The translations under genes were made by a program, and so were the position numbers. A stretch of 64,000 nucleotides of DNA from contig CBDIHH010000003.1 in assembly GCA_965279095.1 (NCBI GenBank), positions 248,001 to 312,000 on the forward strand, written 5' to 3'. This stretch comes from CBDIHH01 sp965279095. GTDB taxonomy: Bacteria; Pseudomonadota; Alphaproteobacteria; Caulobacterales; Caulobacteraceae. Below, piece after piece: positions 15,267 through 23,395 of this stretch. Numbering within the stretch: the first letter of the stretch is position 1; each line of letters begins with the position of its first letter. A model generated the notes under the pieces. It was not told where the DNA came from. It did not search any database and was given only the letters and a program-made list of their open reading frames with translations.

Positions 15267-16427
15267 TCAGACGGCGACCTGCGAGGCGTCGTAGGTGTAG
15301 AGGACGTCGGCGCGCTTCTTGGTCTCGGCGATCCACTGGCCCTTGGCGACGGACTGATGGTGCGCACGGGCGGTGCGTGATTGAAGCTGGGCCCAGCGGG
15401 TGCGGTCGAGGCGCGCGCGCTCGTATCGATGCAGCGCGTCGTCCATTGAGGCTGACTGCGCAACCACCCGCGTCAGGATGGCCGCGTCCTCCAGCGCCAT
15501 CGCCGAGCCCTGGGCCATGAGCGGCAACATCGGATGAGCCGCATCGCCGAGCAGGGTCACGCGCCCGGTCGTCCAGCTGTCCAGGGGCTCCCGATCGAAC
15601 AGGGCCCATTTGAAGATCTGCCCCGCCGGCGTCGCGTTCAGGATGGTCGCTATGTCCTCGTGCCAGCCGGCGAATTCAGTGAGGGCGTCCGCCGCGGACG
15701 ATGGCGTCGACCAGCTGTCCGAGGTCCAGTCGGACTGTTCGGCGATGGCCACATAATTCTTGAGCGGCCCGATCGTGTAGTCGGTGAAATGGTGGCCGTC
15801 GCCGGACCAGACGGACGTGTCGGTGTCCCGCAAGTGCTCGGGCAACCGGTCGATGGGCGCCAGGCCCCGCCAGGCTACGAGGCCGGTGTAGCAGGGCGAC
15901 GAGGCCAGCCCCAGCGCATCGCGAACGCTGGATCGGATGCCGTCTGCGCCAATGATCGCGTCCGCCTCCGCACGCACGCCGTTGGCGAAGGTGGCGGTGA
16001 CCCTGTCGCTATGCTGGTCGTAGCCGACAAAGGCATGACCGGGGCGGATGCAGCCGGGATCGAGCCTGGCGACCGTCTGCGAAAGGGCGCGATGCAGGTC
16101 CGCGCGGTGAATGGTCAGCAGCGGCATCCCGTATTCGGCCTCGAAGGTCTCGGCCAGGGGCCGGCTGCCGACGACTTCGCCCGTCACGCCGTTGCGGGCG
16201 AAGGATGTCCTCGGGCTTTCGGCGATCGCCATGACCGCATCCAAGGCCCCGACGACCCGCAGCGCATGGACGGCGTTGGGCGTCAGCATGATGCCCGCGC
16301 CAATTTCACCGATGTCGTCCGCCCGCTCATAGACGGCGACCTTCACTCCCTGGCCAAGGAGTCCCGCGGCAGCGGCGAGGCCGCCCAATCCGGCGCCCAC
16401 GATTATGATTTCCGGTGTCTTCGACAT
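15267..16427 (-). CDS. FAD-dependent monooxygenase (salicylate hydroxylase/UbiH-like), module 1
   Basis: A 386-residue class A flavoprotein hydroxylase. It shows the Rossmann loop IIIVGAGLGGLAAAAGLLGQ (residues 7-26), AIIGADGIRSSVR near 155 (DG motif) and VTLLGDAAHPMLPLMAQGSA near 280 (GD motif binding the FAD ribityl chain). Such enzymes hydroxylate aromatic rings using NAD(P)H and O2. The sequence is closely similar to the 21002 paralogue (shared GEIGAGIMLTPNA.HAL.VVGAL block) and less so to 29535. First gene of the FAD monooxygenase-DUF1838-VOC operon, with a GntR-type motif (16479-16496) 52 bp upstream. Confidence 0.9.
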   Translation of the reverse strand: MSKTPEIIIVGAGLGGLAAAAGLLGQGVKVAVYERADDIGEIGAGIMLTPNAVHALRVVGALDAVMAIAESPRTSFARNGVTGEVVGSRPLAETFEAEYGMPLLTIHRADLHRALSQTVARLDPGCIRPGHAFVGYDQHSDRVTATFANGVRAEADAIIGADGIRSSVRDALGLASSPCYTGLVAWRGLAPIDRLPEHLRDTDTSVWSGDGHHFTDYTIGPLKNYVAIAEQSDWTSDSWSTPSSAADALTEFAGWHEDIATILNATPAGQIFKWALFDREPLDSWTTGRVTLLGDAAHPMLPLMAQGSAMALEDAAILTRVVAQSASMDDALHRYERARLDRTRWAQLQSRTARAHHQSVAKGQWIAETKKRADVLYTYDASQVAV

Positions 16428-16478
16428 GACCGATGATCAGCTAACCTCGGCGATATAGGTCGCCACAGAGCCCGAAGA

Positions 16479-16496
16479 GGTATCAATCATAATACC
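16479..16496. promoter_or_regulatory. Putative GntR-type operator GTATCA-ATCA-TAATAC
   Basis: The 18-bp imperfect palindrome GGTATCAATCATAATACC lies between the divergent monooxygenase (16427) and tandem hydrolase (16657) genes. The same GTATnA-N4-TAATAC pattern recurs at 22210, 23316, 32472 and 43029, each upstream of a catabolic gene. Confidence 0.6.
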
Positions 16497-16656
16497 ACGC
16501 GGGCTCGGCCTGCAAGGGATTAACGGCCTATCAATCCGCCGTTGACTTCACAGGTTGTCTGAGCGGACATACCTCTCCGCCCGCGCCCGCCCTGCGCTTT
16601 TCCATGCGCCGCGTCGAGCGGTTGAGGTCGGGCGGCTCTGCAGACGGGACCCAACC

Positions 16657-18342
16657 ATGACAGGCGTGATCCATATCAAGGCTTCCGATGGGCGGATCAC
16701 CCCGGCCGTCCTGATGCACGCGACGGGCGGACTGAACGTCGATGCGCCCGTCGCCATTTTTCATCATGGCGGTCCGGGCGGACATCCCATCAGGTCGATC
16801 AGCGCCGCCCGATGGGGCGCGCGCGCCTTCGCCCGGCGCGGCTATACGACGATCAGCCTGCTGTCGCGCATCTCGCGTGACCTGATCGACCAGCCCTTCG
16901 GCGCCGGGCAGGCCGATATCGCCGGCGTGGTCGATTGGGCGGCTCAGCTGTCCTCGGGCCCGATCGTGCTGGTCGGCCATAGTTCGGGCTCCGTCTCCAT
17001 CGCCCACTACCAGGCCCAGACCCAGGACAGTCGCATCAGGGCCCTGATCCACTTCGCGCCCACCGGCGGCGCGGCGGGCTGGATGGAGCGGTGCCTGGGC
17101 GCGGAGCGCTATGCGGCGATGGTGGACCGCTGCCAGGCGCTGGTCGCTGAAGGGCAGGGGGATGAGCCCGTCTATGAGCATCACCCCCTGCCGCCGCCCG
17201 CGCCGCCCGGCGCCAGCTACGGCTATCTGATGAGCGCGGCGTCGTGGCTGAGCTGGTGGTCGCCGCAATCCCAGAACCGCAACCTTGGACTGTTCCCCCT
17301 CCTGCGCACGCCGATGCTTCTGGTCACGGGAGACGCCGACAGTTTCGTCACCGAAGCCTATCAGGACGAGCTCAAGCGCGCCGCGGTCGACTGCCCCGTG
17401 GACACGGTGATGATGCGCGGCGGCGTGCTCCACGAGTTCACCGGCGCCGAGGAGGAGGCCGCGGACCTGGCCCTGGACTGGCTCGAGGGTTTGGGGATCG
17501 GGGGCGGCCGGGAGGTCGAGACCGAGCTCGTCGATATCACTCTCATGGACGGCCAGGTTCGCTCCGGCCTGGTCTACAGCCCCGCCGGCGACAGCCCCCC
17601 GGCGGGGGCTGTGATGCTGATGTGCGACTACGCGGACGACGTTCTCGTCAATCCGATCGAGTGGATCGCGCCCCGGCTGGCCCGCGCCGGATACCTGGTC
17701 CTGGTCCCCCAGGACCGAGGCAGCGGATGGCATCAATATTCGTCCGTCCTGGAAGAGGTGGCGATTGACCATGCCGCCTGGCTCGACCATTTGGCCGCTC
17801 GGGCCCATGGACCGGTCGCCCTGGTTGGCCACGGCTGGGGCGGGGCCGCCGCCGCCGCTCTGGCGGCTGCCGCGCGCGCCGGGCTCGTGGCCGGCGTCGC
17901 CCTGGTGTCGCCCAACCCTTCGGGGGCCGACTTCGCGCGCACCATCATGGGCGACGCCCAGTATGACCTTGCCGTCGCAGAGGCGATGGCCCTGACCGAG
18001 GCCGGCCAGGGCCGAAAGGCGATGGTGTTTGGCAGCGGGGCCTTGCGAGGCGGAGAACCTCACCGGTTCCATCACATCGCCGAAGGCTTCCTGTCGTACT
18101 GGGGGCCGCGATCGACCTCGTGCGAAGATCACCTCGTGGAGATCGATGCGCTGGTGCTGATGATCGACGGTGGGGACGGCCGGCTTTTGGGACGTGAGGC
18201 GCAAGACCGTCTGGCTGCGCGCCTGGGGCCGCGCGCCAAGATGGAATGGTTCGAGAGCCAGGATTTCCTGGAGACCTCCAGAGACGCGCTTACCAACGCC
18301 CTGGTCAGCTGGTTGGCGGACACCGGGAAGCGCAATGCCTAG
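16657..18342 (+). CDS. Tandem alpha/beta hydrolase (two fused hydrolase domains, second lacks nucleophile)
   Basis: The ATG at 16657 gives 561 residues and two alpha/beta hydrolase modules. Module 1 (about 1-290) has FHHGGPGGHP (oxyanion region), the elbow VLVGHSSGSVS with nucleophile Ser, LLVTGDADSFV (Asp) and GGVLHEFTG (His). Module 2 (about 300-561) has the layout VMLMCDYADD, VALVGHGWGGAAAA and LVLMIDGGDGRL, but the nucleophile position is Gly (G-H-G-W-G), so it should be hydrolytically inactive. It is divergent from FAD monooxygenase module 1 and convergent with NmrA (1 bp between stops). An upstream ATG-less extension to 16555 is possible but less likely. Substrate unknown. Confidence 0.78.
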   Translation: MTGVIHIKASDGRITPAVLMHATGGLNVDAPVAIFHHGGPGGHPIRSISAARWGARAFARRGYTTISLLSRISRDLIDQPFGAGQADIAGVVDWAAQLSSGPIVLVGHSSGSVSIAHYQAQTQDSRIRALIHFAPTGGAAGWMERCLGAERYAAMVDRCQALVAEGQGDEPVYEHHPLPPPAPPGASYGYLMSAASWLSWWSPQSQNRNLGLFPLLRTPMLLVTGDADSFVTEAYQDELKRAAVDCPVDTVMMRGGVLHEFTGAEEEAADLALDWLEGLGIGGGREVETELVDITLMDGQVRSGLVYSPAGDSPPAGAVMLMCDYADDVLVNPIEWIAPRLARAGYLVLVPQDRGSGWHQYSSVLEEVAIDHAAWLDHLAARAHGPVALVGHGWGGAAAAALAAAARAGLVAGVALVSPNPSGADFARTIMGDAQYDLAVAEAMALTEAGQGRKAMVFGSGALRGGEPHRFHHIAEGFLSYWGPRSTSCEDHLVEIDALVLMIDGGDGRLLGREAQDRLAARLGPRAKMEWFESQDFLETSRDALTNALVSWLADTGKRNA

Positions 18343-18343
18343 G

Positions 18344-19201
18344 CTAGGAAAGCCAGGCCGCCGCCAATTCCGAAGCGTAGTCCTCGAACGTGCGAAGGGT
18401 CGCCGGCAGCAAAGGGTGCTGCGGCTCTCCTTGCGGACGCAGCATCCCATGCGTCTGTTGCTGCTCATAAAGGCCGCTGAGGGCCTGGATATACCAAGGC
18501 CCCAATCGCGGCGCGTTCATTTGCGCCCACCGTTCGATGTCGTCGCCCATGTAGGCCACCGGCCGCCCCATGGCCTTGGCGAACACCGCCGCCGCCGTCT
18601 GCCCCGTGTAGGTGCGCGGCCCGTAGAGGTCCACGGACCGGTTGTCATAGGTGTCGCTCGTCAAGCTCTTGGCGGCGGCGAACCCGACATCGCGCGCGTC
18701 CATCTTGTCGACGCCAATGGATCCGATCGGCGGCGTGTAGAGTCCCTGGTCGAGCACGTAGGACTTCAGGGTGCTGTCGGCTTGGAAGAAATTGGCGGCG
18801 TGGATCACGGTCCAGGTGAGCGGCGCCGTGGCCAACCGATCCTCGATCGCCTTTTTGGCCTGATAGAAGACGCGCGTTTCAGAACCGGGATAATGTTTGA
18901 CGCTGATGTGGACGATCTTTTCGACGCCAGCGGATTCAGCGGCGTCGATCGCTGTCATGCCGCGGCGTAGTTCGTCCGGCGTCACGGGCAGGCTTAGCAA
19001 GACGGCCCGAACGCCGGAAAAGGCGTCGTCCAAAGTGGCCGGATCGTCGAGATCGCCGTAGACGCCCTCGACCTGCGGGTGAAGCTTGGCCAGCTTTTCA
19101 GGGCTGTGCGACAGGCATCGAACCGTCTCGCTGGACGCCTGCAACGCCGCGATGGTCGCCGAGCCGACTCGGCCGGTGCCTCCGATCACCAGGATCGTCA
19201 T
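18344..19201 (-). CDS. NmrA-family NAD(P)-binding protein (atypical SDR)
   Basis: A 285-residue Rossmann protein. It opens with MTILVIGGTGRVGSATIAAL (GxxGxxG NAD(P) loop), then VRCLSHSPEKLAKL, GVYGDLDDPATLDDAFSGV near 50 and VEKIVHISVKHYPGSE near 95, as in NmrA/HSCARG and QOR2-like proteins. No canonical SDR YxxxK is obvious. Family members act as quinone or ketone reductases or redox sensors. Last gene of the minus-strand set FAD monooxygenase-DUF1838-hydrolase-NmrA (22156 to 18344), so it may reduce an intermediate made there. Confidence 0.8.
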   Translation of the reverse strand: MTILVIGGTGRVGSATIAALQASSETVRCLSHSPEKLAKLHPQVEGVYGDLDDPATLDDAFSGVRAVLLSLPVTPDELRRGMTAIDAAESAGVEKIVHISVKHYPGSETRVFYQAKKAIEDRLATAPLTWTVIHAANFFQADSTLKSYVLDQGLYTPPIGSIGVDKMDARDVGFAAAKSLTSDTYDNRSVDLYGPRTYTGQTAAAVFAKAMGRPVAYMGDDIERWAQMNAPRLGPWYIQALSGLYEQQQTHGMLRPQGEPQHPLLPATLRTFEDYASELAAAWLS

Positions 19202-19254
19202 GGGATGCTCTTTCGTGAAGACGGTGAGGGTGCGGTGGCGATCAACTGTCGGCG

Positions 19255-20136
19255 CTATCTTGTGGAAGCTCCACCGGCGATCAGGAACTCGTGCACGGCG
19301 TCGTGGAATCGCCGGCGGCCTTTCTGCCAGTGAATGAAGTCGCCTCCGTCGGGCAGGAGGACGAATGACTTATCGTCGGTCGCCAGCTGTTCAAAGAACG
19401 CCCCGCGATCCAGGCCGCCCTGCATGTAGTTGGCCTTGGCCGCTTCGATCCCATAGATCATCATCGTCGGCCGGGTGACCTTGGCCGGGTTGACGGCCGT
19501 CACCGCGCCGGCATTCTCGCGTCGCACGCCATTGGGCGCTCTCGGCTCGTGAGCGACCAGATGCCGGCCCAGGGCCTTGAGCAACTCGGGATCGGTCCAA
19601 TCCGCCTCGAGCTTCCCCAGATAGGTCTCGTAGGTGTTCAGCCACCATCCTTCGTCGGGGCCCGGGGCCGGCAGCACGGGGTTCCCGCCGCCTCTGGCCG
19701 CGTCGTAGAGGATCAGTCGGTCGATGGCGTCGCCATTGTCCTCGGCAAACCGGCCTGCGATCCGTCCGCCCCAGGAGAACGCCAGGATATGAGGGCGAGC
19801 CCAGCCCTGCGACGCCAGCCATTCCAGCACCGACCCTAAATCCTCCATGCCCGCGTCCGTATCAACGCTGAACGGATCGGCCGGCGCGTCGGACAGCCCA
19901 TAGCCCCGGATCGAGAAGGTGACCGCCCCCCAGCCCCTGCCGACCAGGGCGTCCATCACCGAATAGGTCTCGGTTGCGGGAAAATCAAAATCGAACATCG
20001 TCTGACCGGTCAGGTTCGAACCGTGGATCATGACAACGACATTGATCGGCTTGGTGTCCATTCCCTTGGTGCGGACGGACAGGCGGCCGACCTTGCCGGG
20101 AATAAAGAAATCGTGCGCCTTGGTCATTGCGTCCAT
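19255..20136 (-). CDS. Alpha/beta hydrolase (module 2 operon)
   Basis: An alpha/beta hydrolase of about 293 residues. NVVVMIHGSNLTGQTMFDFD near 32 is the oxyanion strand; HILAFSWGGRIAGRF near 120 is the nucleophile elbow (first Gly of GxSxG is Ala); PTMMIYGIEAAKANY and LLPDGGDFIHWQ near 255-275 supply the last strands and His. The start is uncertain: ATG at 20136, or ATG at 20127 preceded by GGATGGA. It follows the DUF1838 stop by 17 bp, so translational coupling is likely. In context it could cleave the product of the flavin hydroxylase, like meta-cleavage-type C-C hydrolases, but this is only inferred. Confidence 0.78.
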   Translation of the reverse strand: MDAMTKAHDFFIPGKVGRLSVRTKGMDTKPINVVVMIHGSNLTGQTMFDFDFPATETYSVMDALVGRGWGAVTFSIRGYGLSDAPADPFSVDTDAGMEDLGSVLEWLASQGWARPHILAFSWGGRIAGRFAEDNGDAIDRLILYDAARGGGNPVLPAPGPDEGWWLNTYETYLGKLEADWTDPELLKALGRHLVAHEPRAPNGVRRENAGAVTAVNPAKVTRPTMMIYGIEAAKANYMQGGLDRGAFFEQLATDDKSFVLLPDGGDFIHWQKGRRRFHDAVHEFLIAGGASTR

Positions 20137-20153
20137 CCGTCGACGTTTCGAAA

Positions 20154-20939
20154 CTATTGCGGAGCGGTCGGGCGCCAAGGCGGAGTCAGCCGGTCGCCGT
20201 CGAAATACTGGGGGAACAGGGATTTAAGCCGCTCCCAGGCCCCCTTGTTCGGAGGCCTGTCCATCGCTGCCTTCTGCATCGTGCCACGGATCATCAGCGT
20301 TCCGGAGCCGGGCGCGAACCCCATCCACTGCGGCAGTGTGTCGAGCTCAAAGCTATAGGCGCCGCTGGAGGGCGCCATGGACGAGGCCGCCCCCAGCAGG
20401 GCGTCCGCCGCGACGTTCAAGTTAAGGCGCGTCCGGCCCAGGGAAACTGCGGGGGAATTGAGGTCCGGCACGGTGCCGTCGGGGACCCGGAAAGCGCGAC
20501 GCTTGGTCTCCACCTGATCCAGACGCACTTGGTCGCCAGCGCGGCTGAAGGCCGTGGTGACGCTGAGCACGTCGGCGAAGGGCTGGGTCTGTTCGACCGT
20601 GAGGCCGTCATCCGTCTGGGTGACCGTGTAGTAGCCGGGGCCTTCCTCAAGGGTGCGGGGCGCATCGACCCGCGCCCCCGTCACCGGGTTGAGCCAGCCA
20701 TCCGCGATTTCTCCTGTCGTGGGGTCGCGGAAATAGCCGATCTCCCACCAATGAATGATGCACCGGTGCGCGTCGATGGTCTGCGGCCGATAGACCATGA
20801 TGGTTTCCGCCTGCAGGACCTGGATGTCGGGGGGCTCACGCAGGCAGGCGAAGGTGGCGCCCAGATACCAGCAGGCGACTTCCTCATCCCGGGTGGAGGC
20901 GAATATCCGCCGGTAATCTTGAAGGGAGAGCGCCGTCAT
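20154..20939 (-). CDS. DUF1838-family protein, cytoplasmic (module 2)
   Basis: A 261-residue paralogue of the protein at 14447. The ATG at 20939 starts MTALSLQDYRRIFASTRDEE; no signal peptide. Shared blocks are the ACWYLG..F motif near 18, VLQAET.M.YRPQTID, HWWEIGYFRDPTTGEIADGW followed by LNPVTG.RV.AP, and C-terminal QWMGF..GSG..MIRGTM.KA then W.RLKSLFPQYFDGDRLTPPW. It lies 62 bp downstream of a paralogous FAD monooxygenase, repeating the arrangement at 14.4-16.4 kb. Function unknown; the repeated pairing suggests it works with the hydroxylase or its product. Confidence 0.8.
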   Translation of the reverse strand: MTALSLQDYRRIFASTRDEEVACWYLGATFACLREPPDIQVLQAETIMVYRPQTIDAHRCIIHWWEIGYFRDPTTGEIADGWLNPVTGARVDAPRTLEEGPGYYTVTQTDDGLTVEQTQPFADVLSVTTAFSRAGDQVRLDQVETKRRAFRVPDGTVPDLNSPAVSLGRTRLNLNVAADALLGAASSMAPSSGAYSFELDTLPQWMGFAPGSGTLMIRGTMQKAAMDRPPNKGAWERLKSLFPQYFDGDRLTPPWRPTAPQ

Positions 20940-21001
20940 GTCCGCCTCGTTGGTCCTGTCGATACCTGGAAGTCGGTGGCGGTTTGGCCGATCCGACAGA
21001 A

Positions 21002-22156
21002 TTATACGGGGGTCTGCGAGACGTCGTAGGCATAGAGCATGTCGGCGCGCTTCTGGGTCTGGTTCTGCCAGTCGCTCGCCTCGGCGGATCGGTAGTAATC
21101 TCTGGCCGTTCTGGACTGTAGCTGCGTCCATGACGCCCGCTCCTTGCGGGCCGAGGCGTAGCGGCCCAGCGCCTCCTCGGTGGCGCCATACTCGGTCACG
21201 CTTCGGGTCAATATCGCCGCGTCCTCGACCGCCATCGCCGAACCCTGAGCCATCAGCGGCAGCATGGGGTGGGCGGCGTCGCCGAGCAGAGTCACCGGAC
21301 CGTGCGACCAGGTCTCGAGGGGGTCGCGGTCGAACAGGGCCCATTTGAAGATGGCGCCGGGTGGGGTGGCCTTGAGAATTGTCGAGACATCCTCGTGCCA
21401 GTCCGGAAAGACCGAGAGGAGCTCCTCGAGGGTCGACGGGTTGGTCCAGCTTTCCGACCGCCACTCGTCCTGCTGGGCGATGGCCACGTAGTTCTTAAGG
21501 CTGCCCACCGTATATTCGATGATGTGGCGATCGTCCCCGATCCAGCTCGACATGGAATCGCCCCGCAGACGCTCGGGGAGCAGGGCGACCGGGACCAGGC
21601 CCCGCCATGCCACCAATCCCGTGAAGCGCGGCGGCGACGCGAGGCCGAGCGACGTGCGGACGGTGGACCGTATCCCGTCGGCGCCAATCAGGATATCGCC
21701 TTCGACCACATCGCCGTTGGTGAAATGCGCCTGCACCTGGCCGGCCGTCGTCGTGACTCGACTGAATTCATGCCCCAGGGAAATTCCGTTCGGGACGATG
21801 GCCGTGAACGCGTCGGCGAGCGCCCTGTGGAAATCCGCGCGATGGATGTTGATCATGGCCATGCCGTAGTCGGCTTCATACGCCTGCGCCACGGGCCGGC
21901 TGCCGATCAGCTCCCCGGTGCGGAAGTGGCGCGAGTAGGACATGGTCGGGCGTGTGCCCATCGGCTCCACAAAGGGCAGCGCACCGACGACCTTCAGCGC
22001 TCTCAGGGCATTGGGCGTCAGCATGATGCCGGCGCCAATCTCCCCCATGGCCTGCGACCGCTCATAGATCCGGACGTCAAACCCGGCCCTGGCCAGGCCT
22101 GACGCCGCCGCCAGGCCGCCCAGCCCGGCTCCGATGATGATCACGCGTCCGTTCAT
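21002..22156 (-). CDS. FAD-dependent monooxygenase (salicylate hydroxylase/UbiH-like), module 2
   Basis: A 384-residue class A flavin monooxygenase and close paralogue of the one at 15267. VIIIGAGLGGLAAASGLARA forms the FAD loop, ILIGADGIRSTVRTSLGLAS near 160 the DG motif, and VTLLGDAAHPMLPLMAQGSA near 280 the GD motif. The C-terminal LYAYDVSQTPV parallels LYTYDASQVAV in the paralogue. Expected to hydroxylate an aromatic substrate with NAD(P)H and O2. It heads the operon with DUF1838, a hydrolase and NmrA, and carries a GntR-type palindrome (22210-22228) 54 bp upstream, almost the same distance as in module 1. Confidence 0.9.
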   Translation of the reverse strand: MNGRVIIIGAGLGGLAAASGLARAGFDVRIYERSQAMGEIGAGIMLTPNALRALKVVGALPFVEPMGTRPTMSYSRHFRTGELIGSRPVAQAYEADYGMAMINIHRADFHRALADAFTAIVPNGISLGHEFSRVTTTAGQVQAHFTNGDVVEGDILIGADGIRSTVRTSLGLASPPRFTGLVAWRGLVPVALLPERLRGDSMSSWIGDDRHIIEYTVGSLKNYVAIAQQDEWRSESWTNPSTLEELLSVFPDWHEDVSTILKATPPGAIFKWALFDRDPLETWSHGPVTLLGDAAHPMLPLMAQGSAMAVEDAAILTRSVTEYGATEEALGRYASARKERASWTQLQSRTARDYYRSAEASDWQNQTQKRADMLYAYDVSQTPV

Positions 22157-22209
22157 GCGATTCCCAACGGCGCTGGGGCCGCCCGCGCGAGGTCGCGGAC
22201 AGCTAAGAT

Positions 22210-22228
22210 GTCCTATTTATAATACGAC
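22210..22228. promoter_or_regulatory. Putative GntR-type operator (GTCCTATTTATAATACGAC)
   Basis: A 19-bp imperfect palindrome with seven of nine pairs matching, containing the conserved TAATAC half-site. It is 54 bp upstream of monooxygenase module 2 and about 80 bp beyond the GntR gene's stop, so it serves the monooxygenase operon. Confidence 0.5.
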
Positions 22229-22294
22229 TTGTCAACGCTGCTTGCGGTTGCGGACCCGCCCCTCGGGCCATGCGCCCCGGCACGGCCCTTGGCC

Positions 22295-23044
22295 TCAGGC
22301 GGGTCTGGGCGTGGAGAATCTGAACTTATAGCGGTACTGATCGGGCCGGGTGTGGGACTCGAAATACTCGAGCACCTCGCCCTCGGCCGAGGTCGAAATG
22401 CGCTTCGTGGTGATCAGCGGCGTTCCAGACGCGACGTCGAGGCGAAGCGACGAATGGATGTCCGCGGCTGTGGCGCTCACGACGATGTCTGTCGTCTCCG
22501 ACACGACGCCCTGACGCTGCAGCAATAGGAGCAGCGGCACCTGGCCTGCGCGTTCCAGATCGAGGTGCGCCGCCAATGTCTCGGGAACATACTGGTTGAA
22601 CCAGTGGACGGGTCGGCCGTCATGGCGACTAAGCACGCTCATGTGGAGGGACCTGGCCCCGAAATCGGGGATTTGGCCAAGGATGAACGCGGGTGTTGCG
22701 ACCATCTGTAGGGACAATACCTCGGCGTCATAGTCGTTGGTCAGCGCCGAGAGGTCGTCATAAAGCCTGTCCACGCCGCTGCGGAAGCGGATGTTCGTCA
22801 TCTGAGGCGATTGGAACGTACCCACGCCGTGCTTGCGGACAATCAGACCGTCCTGCTTTTCCAGGATGGACAGGGCGCGCCTGACCGTCACGCGTGATGC
22901 GCCGTAAAGCTCCGCCAACTCCACCTCGCTGGGAAGCGGAGGGGGCTGCCCTCCGTCGGCCCCCGCGTAGCGGCCCGCCAGCAGCTCGTTCCGTAGGGTC
23001 AGGTAGATCTGATGGTAGAGCGGCGTGATCTTTGGGGGTTTCAT
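22295..23044 (-). CDS. GntR-family transcriptional regulator, HutC/UTRA type
   Basis: From the ATG at 23044 (MKPPKITPLYHQIYLTLRNE) the protein has 249 residues. The winged helix contains LPSEVELAELYGASRVTVRR and ALSILEKQDGLIVRKHGVGT (residues 38-78), the GntR signature. The rest is a UTRA ligand domain: ILGQIPDFGARSLHMSVLSR near 125, HWFNQYVPETLA and the closing EGEVLEYFESHTRPDQYRYK. HutC-type GntR proteins bind short palindromes rich in GT...AC, consistent with the GTATnA-N4-TAATAC sites nearby. It is the best candidate regulator of the middle block. Homologous frames upstream of 23044 are unlikely to be coding. Confidence 0.9.
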   Translation of the reverse strand: MKPPKITPLYHQIYLTLRNELLAGRYAGADGGQPPPLPSEVELAELYGASRVTVRRALSILEKQDGLIVRKHGVGTFQSPQMTNIRFRSGVDRLYDDLSALTNDYDAEVLSLQMVATPAFILGQIPDFGARSLHMSVLSRHDGRPVHWFNQYVPETLAAHLDLERAGQVPLLLLLQRQGVVSETTDIVVSATAADIHSSLRLDVASGTPLITTKRISTSAEGEVLEYFESHTRPDQYRYKFRFSTPRPA

Positions 23045-23315
23045 AAGTCGGCCGGTCTCCACTGACTGCCATCCGGTCTGCGCCCCTTGATGACGAGGTC
23101 GGCGCAGCGCCGTCAAGCCTCTCGCCCCTGGGGGCCGGATCAGCGCAACGCCCATTGACGTCAGGTCAGGCCGTGCGCTTGATCGCGATCATCGCCTTGC
23201 ATGACCTCAGCCAAGCGAATCTGACGGCGCGGCCGCGACGCGGTCACGGTCGCAAGGGCTTTGAGGCGGTGGTCCAGCCCGCTTACCGGTCGGCCTCGCC
23301 TTGACAGCCGCAGAT

Positions 23316-23331
23316 GTATGAATCCTAATAC
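23316..23331. promoter_or_regulatory. Putative GntR-type operator GTATGA-ATCC-TAATAC
   Basis: One mismatch from perfect symmetry between the half-sites. It is 64 bp upstream of the TTG start of the EthD-like gene and is followed by CCTC, as at 32472 and (GCCTC) at 43029. Confidence 0.6.
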
Positions 23332-23383
23332 CTCCCCGGTGGCAAGGGTTCGTCGCTCCGAGCTAACCACCACGGCGCGCATC

Positions 23384-23388
23384 AGGAG
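23384..23388 (+). promoter_or_regulatory. Ribosome binding site fixing a TTG start
   Basis: AGGAG followed by seven bases and then TTG at 23396. No ATG or GTG in this frame lies between the operator and the conserved sequence, so this site decides the start of the EthD-like gene. Confidence 0.65.
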
Positions 23389-23395
23389 CCAGATT

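Larger units (their letters stand above)
23045..23395. other. Divergent intergenic region between GntR and the EthD operon
   Basis: About 350 bp without a credible gene. It holds the GntR-type operator at 23316-23331 and the ribosome binding site of the EthD gene. Nothing else recognisable; no clear palindrome near the GntR start itself. Confidence 0.5.

Noticed and set aside
16531..18468. A 645-codon open frame on the minus strand opposite the tandem hydrolase
   Set aside because: Composition is rich in Arg/Gly/His/Gln typical of antisense frames in high-GC genes; the plus-strand protein shows clear hydrolase motifs.
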